From Amphimedon queenslandica (lineage: Eukaryota; Porifera; Demospongiae; Haplosclerida; Niphatidae): a stretch of 23,373 nucleotides of DNA. The translations under genes were made by a program, and so were the position numbers. Location: the NCBI RefSeq assembly GCF_000090795.2, contig NW_003546442.1, forward strand, positions 139,351 through 162,723, read 5' to 3'. Below are positions 10,874 through 22,234 of the stretch, piece by piece (position 1 is the first letter of the stretch; each line of letters begins with the position of its first letter). Below the pieces are notes generated by a model that ran no database searches, had not been told where the DNA came from, and saw only the letters and a list, made by a program, of their open reading frames with translations.

Positions 10874-13800
10874 ATGAAGTGCTTTTTTCTTTTGAGTTGC
10901 TTCTGGATTTACCTTGGAACTTCAGTGGATGCTCAGAAAATACCCCTACACTTTGGATATATTACTACTCTCACTGGTAGCTCATTTATAGGGGATGGAG
11001 GCATACCAGTTGTTGATCTGGCATTAAGACTTATAAATGAGAGGGATGATGTTCTTCAAAATTATACACTGAACTATACAGATGTATTAGACTCAGAGGT
11101 AAAATATTGATAAGGCAGAATTTATTACTTTGATTGTATTCTACTCTAGTGCAATCGCACTGTATCACTTGATCGGTTCTTTGAATTAATTAATAGTGAT
11201 ATCACATATGTATCACTATTGGGTTGTGGGTGTTCTACAGCTACCATACCAGTGGCAGAAATCAGTCATTACTGGAACATACCACAAGTTCGTGCATTAG
11301 ATCTATAATAATTTTGCTAGACTATGATTGTCTTAAAGTTATTATAGAAATGAAGTGTTTGTAAACTGTTTATCCAAGTTTGGTATTACTATAGTTGTGA
11401 AATTGTTTGTCTCATTATTATAGCTAGCAGCAATAGCTGGTGCATTTGTTTTAAATGATCGAACCAGATTTAGAAATTTCTTTCGCACTCTTGTTTCATT
11501 TCGCTATGTTGGTGATTCATTGGGACAATTAATGAGAGAGTTTGGATGGAAAAAGTTATCAATCATAACACAAGATGAGAGTTTATTCAGAGCAGTAAGA
11601 TCTAGATTTATAATAGTAATAATTATACTTAATTGTGCAGGTGGCAAATGATCTTAATGATATATTTAATAATGAAAAATGGGAATTAGATAGATATAAT
11701 GTCATATCAGAGCAAAGTGTACATCCTTTCTTTGGCAGAGTTAGTCCTTTTTTAGGTATTGCTTTATTAGATAGTGTTTTAATCTATTAGAGTGAACTCC
11801 AGAGTTTTAGGATATTTTATATCAATACATACCAAGATATTGCGTATCACATATTGTGTGAGGTATATGATACTTAATAATTATTTATTCTTAAAATGTG
11901 ATTTCTAAAGGCGTATCATAGAGGTATGACTGGTCCTGACTACTTGTGGATTATTCCAATGTGGTACAATGATAACTGGTGGATGTCAAGTAGTCCTTCA
12001 GCCTCTACTAATTCTTCCTGTACTGATGCTATTATGATGGAAGTTATAACAGGAACCATAGGCTGGGTTCCTGATGGATATTTGACACTTCGGAATGAGT
12101 CACAAATTACATTTTCTGGTCTAGTAAGTAAAGCTATGTATATAATCTTATTTATAGCTGATTATAAATCAGACCTCAAGTACTTATAATGACATGTATG
12201 CCAGTTTACTTAACAAGTCTCAATATAAAAATATAACAGAGCTTGGATTGTCTGGAGTTGTTTTTGATGGAATGTGGGCAATAGCTATTGGATTAGATAT
12301 AGCATCAAAGAAAATATCATCTGGTAATGACAGTGGGTGTGAGAATGTACCAGGAGATCTAGTACCATTGGAACAATTTAACTACACCAACACAAAACTA
12401 GGCTGTATTTTTAAACAAAGTTTCAGTGAAGTTGACTTTCTCGGAATAACTGTAAGATTATAATTCAAATAAATTTACTCTTAATAAATAGGGTCAAATA
12501 AGGTTTAATGAAAATGGTAGTAGAAATGACAACGTTATACTATATGAACAATACAGAGTATCAAGTAAATAATAAAAGCATAATACAGCGAGTAGTATTG
12601 CATTTTTATGTAGATGGAACACTAGCTAAATTCATATTTGGTAGCATAACTGTTCGTCCTCAGAGAAATGTTTTTCAATTTGCCATTGGAGAATCAAACA
12701 ACACACTTTGGAGTAGTATGTTTATAATAATAATAATGATTTGTATTCCAATCTATTTTAGGTGGAATTCCTCCTTATGATGGATATCCAGTTACCGGAA
12801 TTGATCAAAACAGTATTGTACTAGTTATTATTTATGATGTAGTGGCTGTTTTTGGACTAGTTTTTGCAACTGGCTGTTTTATTTTCAATATCATCTTTAG
12901 AAAAAAGAAGTATGGCATATTCTCTCTCATGCTGCATGTTTTTGCTCTGTATGTCTATCATAGAATAGTAAAGTTAACCAGTCCTAATTTGAATCTCATC
13001 ATAATACTTGGATCAGTATTACTGTATGTATGTGTCTTCTTTTATTCTTATTCTTCAGCCAATAAGACTGTAGAAGCAATATTCTGCAATGTAAGCATTA
13101 TTTTGTAAATACTTATCATCATGATAATTATAGGTGCGTGTGTGGCTATTTTCTTTGGGATATTGTCTTTGCTTTGGTGTTATATTATCAAAAACATGGA
13201 GGGTATATTATATCTTCAACCATTCAAAACCAAAGAAAAAAGTAAAGTGACCTTTGATATTTTTAAATTTTTATGTATAATAGGGAGTCAAAGATTGGGT
13301 ACTTTTACTTCTTGTATTATTTATTGTTGCTATTGACATTGTTATAATTGTTGCTGGCTCTATCATTCCCCAATCAAGACTCATCAGCTTTGAAGAGGAA
13401 GATGGTGAACATTCTCAAATAATTAATGTAAGAAATGATAATTCAAACTAATGCATTCTTGTTTGATTTACTTCAGGATGAGGATAAAATACAAAACAAT
13501 TTGATTTTGGTTTGCAATACTAGAGTTGGAAGTCTTATTTGGCTAGGCCTTTCATTTGGTTATAAAGGTATACTTCAAGTACTGGCTATTTTCATGGCAT
13601 TTCATACTCGCCGTGTCAAAGTCAGAATCCTCAATGAATCAAAAGAAATTGCTGCAATCATTTACATAAACAGCATCATACTAGTTCTGTTGACAGTGAC
13701 TGAGTTTGCTCTTGCAACTCATCATAATACCTATTCAGCATTGTTTGGACTTGGCCTAATAATTGAGGCATCACTGTTCCTTGGATTAATTTTTATTCCT

Positions 13801-14082
13801 AAGGCAAGTGTATAATGCTGATGCTCTTATATTTTTTGTTTAGATGATTCGCTTGTATCTAGATCCTAAAGGAGAGAAGATTTTTACACGAACAAATGCT
13901 TCTTCTAATTCTAACCAATTAGTTCAAAATGATAATAAAGATTCGTCTGAAGAAATTATTACCAATTTGCGACAAAGAATAAAAGAATTGGAGCAAAAAA
14001 CTTTCATTGAGGTGATTTATCATAAATATTTTTATTTTAATTTGTAATTTTATTTTAGCTAAAAAGTGAAGATGAAAATTGA
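10874..14082 (+). CDS. GABA-B-like class C GPCR, copy D, complete (16 exons, about 805 aa)
   Basis: Exons: 10874-11098, 11150-11287, 11424-11594, 11641-11739, 11791-11862, 11911-12123, 12173-12451, 12492-12564, 12614-12715, 12762-12909, 12964-13090, 13134-13241, 13284-13427, 13477-13803, 13844-14011, 14059-14082. The ATG at 10874 begins a clear signal peptide (MKCFFLLSCFWIYLGTSVDA). Flytrap motifs include GYITTLTG, SLLGCGCSTATIPVAE, RFRNFFRT, MWYNDNWW and FDGMWAIAIGLD. Helices follow as in B, with Cys before TM3 and in loop 2 (LVCNTRVG). Intron 14 (13804-13843) is only 40 nt and uses a GC donor. The tail has LRQRIKELEQK followed by a 47-nt intron and a last exon encoding LKSEDEN. Part of exon 7 is identical in DNA to B over 123 nt. 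No disabling change was seen. E is its closest relative in the array. Confidence 0.92.
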
Positions 14083-14533
14083 CTAGCAGACAATTTTATA
14101 TAAAACTAGTACATTGTAATATGTATCTAAATTTATTGTGCTACATCATACCGTTTATTTAGTGTTTTAACATTGTTGAATTTTTGTATTGTTGTTTGTA
14201 TGCAATTTAGTTACATTCAGTCATAAGATGACTAACTACTCATGGCATTTGAATCATCACTGGATGCATTATTAACTTTAAAAATTGAAGTATTTGAGAA
14301 CAAACCTTGCTACTAAAAATTTTCTAGCCCTGTTTCTTTCACTATAAAAATATTTTTGGTAGACTATAAATGATTTGTTATGGTAGCATTAAGAGCAGTA
14401 TAGCTACAATCAATCTAAAAGGAACACAGACTAAAGGAACACAGGAACATGACACAATGCACTGTGTAATGTCTACGTGTGTGTAGCCGTAGGTGTAGTC
14501 ACAAATCCTTTAGTCTTTGCAAAAATAGCTACG
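14083..14533. other. D-E intergenic spacer
   Basis: This is 451 bp of A+T-rich DNA with no gene recognised. It includes a CATCACTGGATGCA motif near 14254, which recurs near 17824 in the spacer after E, suggesting that the flanks of D and E share ancestry. No clear promoter element was found. Confidence 0.45.
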
Positions 14534-17308
14534 ATGATGTTCTTCTTTCTTCTGAGCTGCTTTTGGCTACCTATGCAAATTGATACTGTAGATGCTGCTG
14601 CTCAGAAAATTCCTCTTCACTTTGGCTATTATAACTACTCTCACTGGCTCCTTTATTATAGGGAATAAAGACATACCAGTTGTTGATCTGGCCATATCTA
14701 TGATCTGGCATTAAGACTTATAAATGAGAGGGATAATATTCTTCAAAACTATACACTGAACTATATATACAGATGTATTAGACTCAGAGGGTGAATCATT
14801 GGGACAAATAATGAGAGAACTTGGATGGAGAAAATTATCAATCATAGCACAAGATGAAAGTTTATTCAGAGCAGTAAGTATAAATTGAGATTTATAATTA
14901 ATATAATTATACAGGTGGCAGACAATCTTAATGATTTAATAATGAAGGATGGGTATTAGTCTAGATAGATATGATGTCATCACAGGGCATAGCCCTCTTT
15001 TTTGGCAGAGTTAGTCTTTTTTAGGTATTGCTTTATCAAATAGTGTTTTAAATCCATTAGAGTGAACTCCAGAGCTTTAGAATATTTTGTATCAATAAAT
15101 ACCAAGATATTGCTTATCAGATAAATCTATTGTGTGAGATGATTAATTATGTATCCTTATAAATATGATTTTTGAAGGCATGTCATAGAGGTATGACTGG
15201 TTCTGACTATTTATGGATTAATCCAATGTGGTACAATCATAAGTGGTGGATGTCAAGTAGTCCTACATCATCTACTAATCCTTCCTGTACTGATGCTATT
15301 ATGATGGAAGTTATAACAGGAACCATAGGCTGGGTTCCTGATGAATATTTGGCACTTCAGAATGAGTCACAAATTACATTTTCTGGTCTAGTAGTGGGCA
15401 TAATAATGTTTGATTGTTATTTATCATAAAAATTAACAGACATCACATGTGTACCGTGATATTCATGCTGGTTTGCTAAATACATCTCAATATAAAAATA
15501 TAACAGAGTTAGAGTTTTCTGGAATTGTTTTTGATGGAGTTTGGGCAATAGCTATTGGATTAGATATAACATCAAAGAAGATATTATCTGGTAATGACAG
15601 TGGGTGTGAGAATATACCAGGAGATTTAGTACCATTGGAACAATTTAACTACACCAACACAAAACTAGGCTGCATTTTAAAACAAAGTTTCAGTGAAGTC
15701 AACTTTCTTGGCATCACTCTGAGTATAATATTTATGTATTCAATTAGGATTTGATTTTTAATGAATAGGGTGAAATAAGTTTCAATGAAAACGGTAGCAG
15801 AAATGATCATGTTATACTATATTAACAATACAGAGTATGAAGTAAATAAGGTATTTTGGTATGTACTATTTTTTCTATACAGATGGAACACTGACTAAAT
15901 TCATATTTGGTTATGCAAATTTATAGCCTCATAAAAATTATTTTGAATTTGCTATTGGAGAATCAAACGAGACACTTTGGAGTAGTATGTTTATAATAAT
16001 ACTGATGATTGGTATTCCAATCTATTTTAGGTGGAATCCCTCCTTATGATGGATATCCAGTTACTGGAATTGACAGAAACAGTATCGTACTAGTTATTAT
16101 ATATAATGTAGCTGCCGTACTTGGACTGGTTCTTTCAACTGTTTGCTTTGTTTTCAATATCATCTTTTGAAAAAAGAAGTTAGATGTCGAAATTATTGCA
16201 CTAGGTGATGAATTTATTTGAGTTATGTGTATATGCATTTGTCATAGAATAGTAAAATTAACCAGTTCAAATTTGAATCACATCACAATACTGGGATTGG
16301 TGTTACTATATATATGTGCCTTTTTTTATTCTTATTCTTCAACAAATAGAATAATACAATCATCAATTTGTAATGTAAGCTTGCTATTGTGCAACTTTTT
16401 GTAATCTTTAATTGTAATCAATATAGGTACGTGTGTGGCTGTTTTCTTTTTGTGCTTTGGTGTCATATTATCAAAAACATGGAGGGTATATTATATCTTT
16501 AATAATCCAAAACCAAACAAAAAAGTTAATATTATAATAGGGAGTCAAGGATTGGGTGCTTTTAGTTATAGCACTATTCATTGTTGCTATTGATATTGGT
16601 ATCATTTTTGTTGGTTCTATGGCTTAGGCCGCTTAGCAATCAAGACTCACCAGTTTCAGAGAGAAAGATGGTGAACATCCTCAAATAATTAATATAAGGA
16701 AATAAATCAAGCTGATGCATTTTTGTTCCATGAGGGTGAGATACATTTTTGTTTGCAATACAAGATATGAAAGTCTTACATGGCTAGGACTTTCATTTGG
16801 TTATAAAGGTATACTTCAATTACTGGTTATTTTTTATGGCATTCCATACTCTCCGTGTTGAAGTCAGAATCCTCAATAAATCGAAAGAAATTGCTGCAAT
16901 CATTTATATAAACAGCATCATACTAGTTCTGTCAACAGTGACTGAGTTTGCTCTTGCAACTCATCATAATACCTATTCAGCATTGTTTGGATTAGGATTG
17001 CTTATTGAAGTATCACTGTTTCTTGGACTTATCTTTATTCCTAAGGCAAGTGAGTACATAATGTATGCTGTTACATTTTTGTGTAGATAATTAGATTGTA
17101 TTTGGACCCTCAAGGAGAGAGCATTTTCTTAAATCCTATTTTGAATTCTCATCCATTGGCTAACAATGAAAATAAAGATTCATCTCAAGAGGTTATTGCC
17201 AATTTAAGACAGAAAATAAAGGAATTGGAACAAAAGGCCTTTATTGAGTTGATAAAATTTATGATTATAAATAATAATTATTTATTTGAATTTTATATGT
17301 TAGCTTGA
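14534..17308 (+). pseudogene. GABA-B-like receptor pseudogene, copy E
   Basis: A D-like copy with many independent breaks. It starts like a normal gene (signal peptide MMFFFLLSCFWLPM, then KIPLHFGY), but an extra base near 14628-14634 shifts the frame. Exon 2 and the first half of exon 3 are missing: exon-1 sequence joins exon-3 sequence at about 14789, where D has about 410 bp more. Exon 4 (near 14915) lacks bases and stops. The exon 5 donor reads AT (about 15140) and the exon 7 donor reads CT (15719-15720). Nonsense codons lie at 15823-15825, 15924-15926 and 16168-16170. Exon 12 has lost about 10 nt, exon 13 reads into TAG near 16625, and exon 14 has an extra T near 16835. The tail exon starts ATA instead of ATG and its donor is TTG. 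Some exons remain fully open (15178-15390, 15440-15718, 16248-16374). The GC donor after exon 14 (17046) is kept. It cannot encode a full receptor. Confidence 0.93.
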
Positions 17309-18190
17309 AAATAGAAATTAAAGTTCACATCAGCTTCTAAGACACTTTATATTGTTCTTATCAATGACTTGTCTTATCATGCTATTGCCAAAGGAATTTT
17401 TTGTATGTAGATAGTTATAGCTATGAGCTATATTATGCTGGATATTATAGCATCTTAAATTTCTAGATAGTCATAATAATGGCTAAATAGATGAAATTAA
17501 TCCTTTTTGATCTTTGCTGGTACCATAATATTGTGGTGAAAACATACCATAGATGGTAGTGGTCCATATAGATGGTCATAAGCTCATTACTACAACACAC
17601 AATTATGTTAGAATTTAAAATTTATACAACATGTTGGCTCATTGACTTTATTGTTGGTATTACACTTTGGGCATAGATCTATTAATTATATCAAAGTATA
17701 CAAAAGCAGTCATAACATATAACATGAGAGGCTTGTGACTTTGTGGTTATAAAATTGAATTAATTATTGAAGACCAAATAAAACCTAATTCTTGGCGTGT
17801 GATTAGTTGGACTCTGCATGCACATCACTGGATGCAATACATAGTATTTGCATGTGGACACATGTTGACAACTTTAATTTGTTATCAGATATAATTTGAT
17901 AAACCCGCCATGCATAGGATCAGTTCAGGGTGTAGATCTTTATATAAAAAATAATAACCATAATCATCTATCATGAAGTTTATGTGGCACATAGGATTGA
18001 CATTAAGTTTCTTTTTGCATCAGCTGTTTAAACTGTGCATCAACTCTGATAACAGTAGGGCTAGGCAAATTATGCTTTAATTTTTTGCCTATTAGCTATG
18101 CTTTTAGGCACTGCCCTAAATTCCACCCTATTATGCTTTGAAATGAATGATTATGAATCCAGTTATGCTCATTATTGTGATACATGCATA

Positions 18191-18540
18191 GGTACAACAA
18201 TCCAACTGCTTAGTACCTGCCTACGCAAGTGTGGCAAGTCCAATGACTTAGACATGTGCATGCATGTACATGTAACTTGATAGTTGATATTTGAATAAAG
18301 CTTGAAATATGAGCATAAATTTATGCTCATATTTTAAGCTTTACTCAAATATCGACTATCAAGTTACATGTACCTGCATCTGTATTAATTGTGATAAAAA
18401 ATGATAAATATTGTAATAATGCCAGAATTTGAAAATGTTTCCAGTGACTTTGAGACTAAGTCACTAGAAAATAGAATAGTCTAAGTCATTAGATTTGCCC
18501 CACTTGCGTAGGTGAGTATTAAGCAGTTGGCTTATTGTAC
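18191..18540. mobile_element. Foldback (MITE-like) element with about 60-bp inverted arms
   Basis: Arms at about 18191-18250 and 18481-18540 are imperfect reverse complements, with shared blocks CCAACTGCTTA, CCTACGCAAGTG and AATGACTTAG. The interior contains a second inverted repeat at 18260-18379 and a direct repeat of CTAAGTCA (near 18453 and 18481). No open frame that could be a transposase is present. No target duplication was recognised at the outer ends, so the true boundaries may lie further out. Confidence 0.7.
18260..18379. repeat. 120-bp near-perfect palindrome without a loop
   Basis: Arms 18266-18319 and 18320-18373 are 54 bp each with three mismatches. After one further mismatch the pairing continues to 18260 and 18379. 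The two arms meet at GAGCATAAA/TTTATGCTC without a spacer. Such symmetry predicts a long hairpin in RNA or a cruciform in DNA. It lies inside the larger foldback element and may be a separate insertion. Confidence 0.85.
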
Positions 18541-18670
18541 TAGCACCTGTCATATTGAATTGTCAGGAGTATAGGGCCAGATTCCGCCAGAAATTTTTGA
18601 CCCATTATACTATATACTCCCATTATAATCAGCTGATTTGAGCGAGCCACGCCCACATCAAGTTAGATGC

Positions 18671-18677
18671 TATAAAA
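18671..18677 (+). promoter_or_regulatory. TATA-like box of copy F
   Basis: TATAAAA lies 39 nt before the ATG at 18716. A transcript starting 25-30 nt downstream would begin just before that ATG and exclude the in-frame ATG at 18677, which overlaps the box. This supports 18716 as the start codon but is not proof of promoter function. Confidence 0.4.
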
Positions 18678-18715
18678 TGCTTTTCAACAAACGAAGGGCT
18701 AAAATCGAGACTAAA

Positions 18716-21700
18716 ATGCAGCATATAGCCTTTATCTTCCAGTGCTGGATGTCATCCTTCATTATCACAGTGACATCTACAAAATCCCCTCTCCACTTTG
18801 GATATATTACTACTCTTACTGGATCATTCATAGCTAGTGGAGGCATACCAGCTGTTGATCTGGCATTAAAACTCATAAATGAGAGAAAAGATATTCTTCA
18901 GAACTATACACTGAGCTATACAGATATATTGGACTCAAAAGTAAGCATTATAGATCTAATCTACTTTTTAATATCTAAAATTTCAGTGCAATCGCACAGC
19001 AGGTCTTGATAAATTTTTTGAATTGGTTAATCGTGACGTTACATATGTATCATTATTGGGTTGTGGGTGTTCTATATCTACCATACCAGTTGCAGAAATC
19101 AGTCACTACTGGAACATACCACAAGTTAGTTTAATGCAGACTATAGTTTTTACATTTTAAACAGTTATCTTATGCTACTGGTGCTGATGTTTTGACTGAT
19201 CGCAATCGATTTAGGAATTTCTTCCGCACTCTTGTCTCATTTCATTATGTTGGCATTTCATTAGCTCATTTAATGAGAGAGTTTGGATGGAGACAAATGT
19301 CAATCATAACACAAGATGAAAGTCTATTCACAGGAGTAAGATTGGCTGTACATTTTAGATGAATTACCATAGATCAGGAAATTAGTGTGGTACAAAATTT
19401 TAAAATTGTGCTGTGATTTAATTTTTACTGAATAAGACTGTGTCATGTATTATTCAGTGTGGCATGTAATTATGTGGATGATCTAATTTTTTTTGCAAAA
19501 TTCTAATTCAGTAAAATTTATCACAGTAAAAATTTTCAGATAGATGGTATATTCATGTTTTACTTTATAGGCAGCATGTTGCTAGCAACATTTGTGATTG
19601 CTTTGATCTTGTAAGCATAATGTTGCTTACAAGATCAAAGTTGCCACAAGTTTTGTTAGCAACATGTTGCCTAGTGTATGTTGGGCTTTAGGTGGCTGAA
19701 GACATCAAGATAATTTTTAATAATAAAAAATGGATATTGGACAGATATGTTGTTATATCAGGACAAAATCCTCTTTCTTTCTTTGACAGAGTTAGTTACT
19801 TATATAATTATGGCAATCATTTTGTTCATAATGAATATGTGAGAGTCAAAACAATATGTTTATAGATTTTATTGTTAATTAGAGTGAAGCCCAAAGGTTT
19901 AGAATAATCCACATTAATACATATCCTGATATTGCTTATCAGCTATTGTGTGAAGTATGATAACAATTAATTTTGTGTGCATATTAAGGTGTTTCTGAAG
20001 GCATATTATAGAGGTATGACTAGCCCTGACTATTTGTGGATCATTCCAATGTGGTATAATGATGATTGGTGGATGCCAAGTAGTCTGTCATCTTACAAAA
20101 ATTCCTCGTGTACTGATGCAATCATGATAAAGGCTGTATCAGGCAGCATTGGCTTTATTCTTGATGTGTTTTTAACACTGCAAAACAAATCATTAGTAAC
20201 ATTTTCTGGTCTAGTAAGTATATTCATTTATACGTATTATAAAATCATTTATAATCAGACACCACAGATGTATTTTAGTACATATACTGCTCTCCTTAAA
20301 GACCCTAAATATGAAAATCTAACTGAACTAGGATTATCTGGGGTTGCTTTTGATGGAGTGTGGGCAATAGCCATTGGGTTAGATATAGCATCTAAAAAAA
20401 TATCATCTGGTAGTGACAGTGGGTGTGAGAATGTACCAGGAGATATAGTACCATTGGAACAATTTAACTACACCAACACAAAACTAGGCTGTATTCTGAG
20501 ACAAAGTTTTAGTGAAATTAATTTCCTGGGAATAACAGTAAGATGCTAAGTTCTACTTTGTAACAATTTTGTTTGCATTTGTTAATATAGGGTCAGATTC
20601 AGTTTAATGAAAATGGCAGTAGAAATGAAAACATAGTTTTTTGTCAACAATATAGAACAACAACAGGTAATTTTAATAAGTTGCTATTAATTATTAAATG
20701 TATTTTATTTATAACAGATTCATCAATGGCTAGAGTTACTTTTGGTGATGTGACTATAAAGCCTAAAGGAAGCATTTTTGTACTCAAAAAAGAAGAGTCA
20801 AACAGTACACTTTGGCAGAGACATGGTAGTATATTTTCACATGTAAAACTTAGACTTTAAAATCTTTTAAATAGGCCTTCAACCTCCTTATGATGGGTTT
20901 CCAGAATCAAATATTCACCAAAACAATATGGTGTTGATTATTGTATATGATATAGCAGCTGTATGTGGCCTTGTTTTTGTTGTCATTTGTTTCATTTTCA
21001 ATATTGCCTTCAGAAGTAAAAAGTAAGTGTGGTAGCTTTATAATATAATTTTATGCTTGAATATCAGAGTTGTAAAAATGACTAGCCCAAACTTAAATTA
21101 TATCATAATACTGGGCTCAGCAATGTTGTATACCTGTATCTTCTTCTATTCTCATTCGTCAACTACCAAATCAATGCAATCAATATTCTGTAATGTAAGT
21201 TCATTTCTTTTAAGTTAAAATATATATGCTTTAGATACGTGAATGGATGGTTTCTTTGGGATACAGTCTTTGCTTTGGCGTCATATTATCAAAAACATGG
21301 AGGGTGTATTATATCTTTAACAATCCAAAACCAAACAAGAAAGTAATTATTATAATTATTTTAATAATGAAATCAATCAAAAAATCATTCATAGGGAATC
21401 AAGGATTGGGTTCTTTTTCTAATTGTATTTGTTGTTGTTGCCATTGATTTTGTCATCATTTTGGTTGGTTCTGCTATTCCGCAATCAAAACTTGCTAGTT
21501 TTAAAGAAGTTGATCACGAGCACTTACAGCAAGCAAATGTAAGCATGCAGGGAATTATGGGCAATGCTAAGGGTAACTAGACCTAATTCCAGGCAATCAT
21601 GCATCAATTTATTGCTAATACTTTATGAAAATATTAGGAAAAGAATAGAATACAGTATAACTTCATTTTAACGTGCAGTCAAAAAACTGGAACTGTTGTT

Positions 21701-22234
21701 TGGCTTGCCTTTTCATTTGGTTATAAAACCATGCTTCAATTATTGGCTATCTTTATGGCATTCCATACTCGCCGTGTCAAAGTCAGAATTCTCAATGAGT
21801 CAAAAGAAATTGCTGCAATCATTTACATAAACAGTACAATACTAGTTCTGTTGACAGTGACTGAGTTTACTCTTGCTAATCATCATAATACCTTTGCTGC
21901 ACTTTTTGGATTAGGATTGCTTACTGATGCATCACTGTTCCTTGGACTCATTTTTATCCCTAAAGTAAACCATGCAGTTCTTCAGATCTTTAAAGTAAAT
22001 TTTATATTTTAGATGATTCGATTATATCGAGATCCTCAAGGGGAGAAAATATTTTCAGATGCAGAAAATACATGTAATACTGGTGCTTCACATGCAGTAA
22101 CAAATAAGGTTAATACTATACAAATGGTGAAGGAAGACGGTGCTAGAACTGGAAATACAAACAGATCATGTTCAAGTAAGTGCATCATTTATGATTATTA
22201 ATTGTTAGTTAGGCTGTATCTTTTAGACAAATGA
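18716..22234 (+). CDS. GABA-B-like class C GPCR, copy F, complete body, probable frameshift in tail
   Basis: Exons: 18716-18940, 18987-19124, 19165-19335, 19692-19790, 19883-19954, 20001-20213, 20259-20537, 20591-20666, 20718-20825, 20875-21022, 21068-21194, 21235-21342, 21395-21538, 21638-21964, 22013-22175, 22227-22234. The signal peptide is MQHIAFIFQCWMSSFIITV; flytrap motifs (SLLGCGCSISTIPVAE, RFRNFFRT, MWYNDDWW, FDGVWAIAIGLD) and seven TM helices are intact. Exon 14 opens with EKNRIQYNFILTC and keeps the loop Cys. It is the most diverged complete copy: exon 8 has one extra codon and exon 9 two, and intron 14 starts with normal GT. Exon 15 is 163 nt, not a multiple of three, unlike D (168) and C (180). 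In the reading frame the tail ends NRSCSNK. The neighbouring frame would read VLELEIQTDHVQ and continue through the same splice to a stop at 22266-22268. A one-base indel in the tail is the likely explanation. Confidence 0.85.
19365..19549. mobile_element. MITE-like inverted repeat in intron 3 of copy F (first)
   Basis: Arms at 19402-19435 and 19503-19536 are imperfect reverse complements (shared blocks CTGTGAT and TTTTACTGAAT). The outer ends also pair: TACCAT at 19365 with ATGGTA at 19544-19549. The element is about 185 bp with no coding potential. The host intron is 356 nt, against 47 nt in B. Confidence 0.55.
19570..19671. mobile_element. 102-bp hairpin element in intron 3 of copy F (second)
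   Basis: CTTTGATCTTGTAAGCA (19601-19617) is the exact complement of 19624-19640, leaving a 6-nt loop. The outer parts also pair (GTTGCTAGCAACA near 19579-19591 with TGTTAGCAACATG near 19653-19665, slightly diverged). It sits directly after the first element and just before the exon 4 acceptor at 19690-19691. In a pre-mRNA it would fold into a long stem. Confidence 0.75.

Larger units (their letters stand above)
17309..18715. other. E-F intergenic spacer with repeats
   Basis: This is 1.4 kb with no recognised gene. From 17309 to about 18060 it is A+T-rich and featureless to the eye. From 18065 to 18180 the motif TATGCT recurs several times, typical of a dispersed repeat. From 18191 to 18540 lies a foldback structure with a nested near-perfect palindrome. 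From 18541 to 18715 the sequence leads to copy F and includes a TATA-like box. A 60-codon open frame at 18098-18280 overlaps the repeat and is not regarded as a gene. Confidence 0.6.

Noticed and set aside
16044..16238. Minus-strand open frame of 64 codons
   Set aside because: Antisense to exon 10 of pseudogene E; explained as a shadow of the receptor sequence.
14534..17308. Copy E as a working receptor with unusual splicing
   Set aside because: Too many independent lesions, including lost donors and nonsense codons in exons that encode transmembrane or flytrap core.
18098..18280. Cysteine-containing open frame of 60 codons upstream of F
   Set aside because: It overlaps the left arm of the foldback element and the TATGCT-rich repeat; no signal peptide or start context sets it apart.
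18670..18876. Minus-strand open frame of 68 codons
   Set aside because: Antisense to the first exon of copy F, which has a signal peptide and flytrap motifs on the + strand.
22069..22136. A 27-nt intron (AAG|GTTAAT to GTGAAG) that could restore frame in the tail of F
   Set aside because: Shorter than any supported intron here (minimum 40 nt), and removing a multiple of three would not change the frame.
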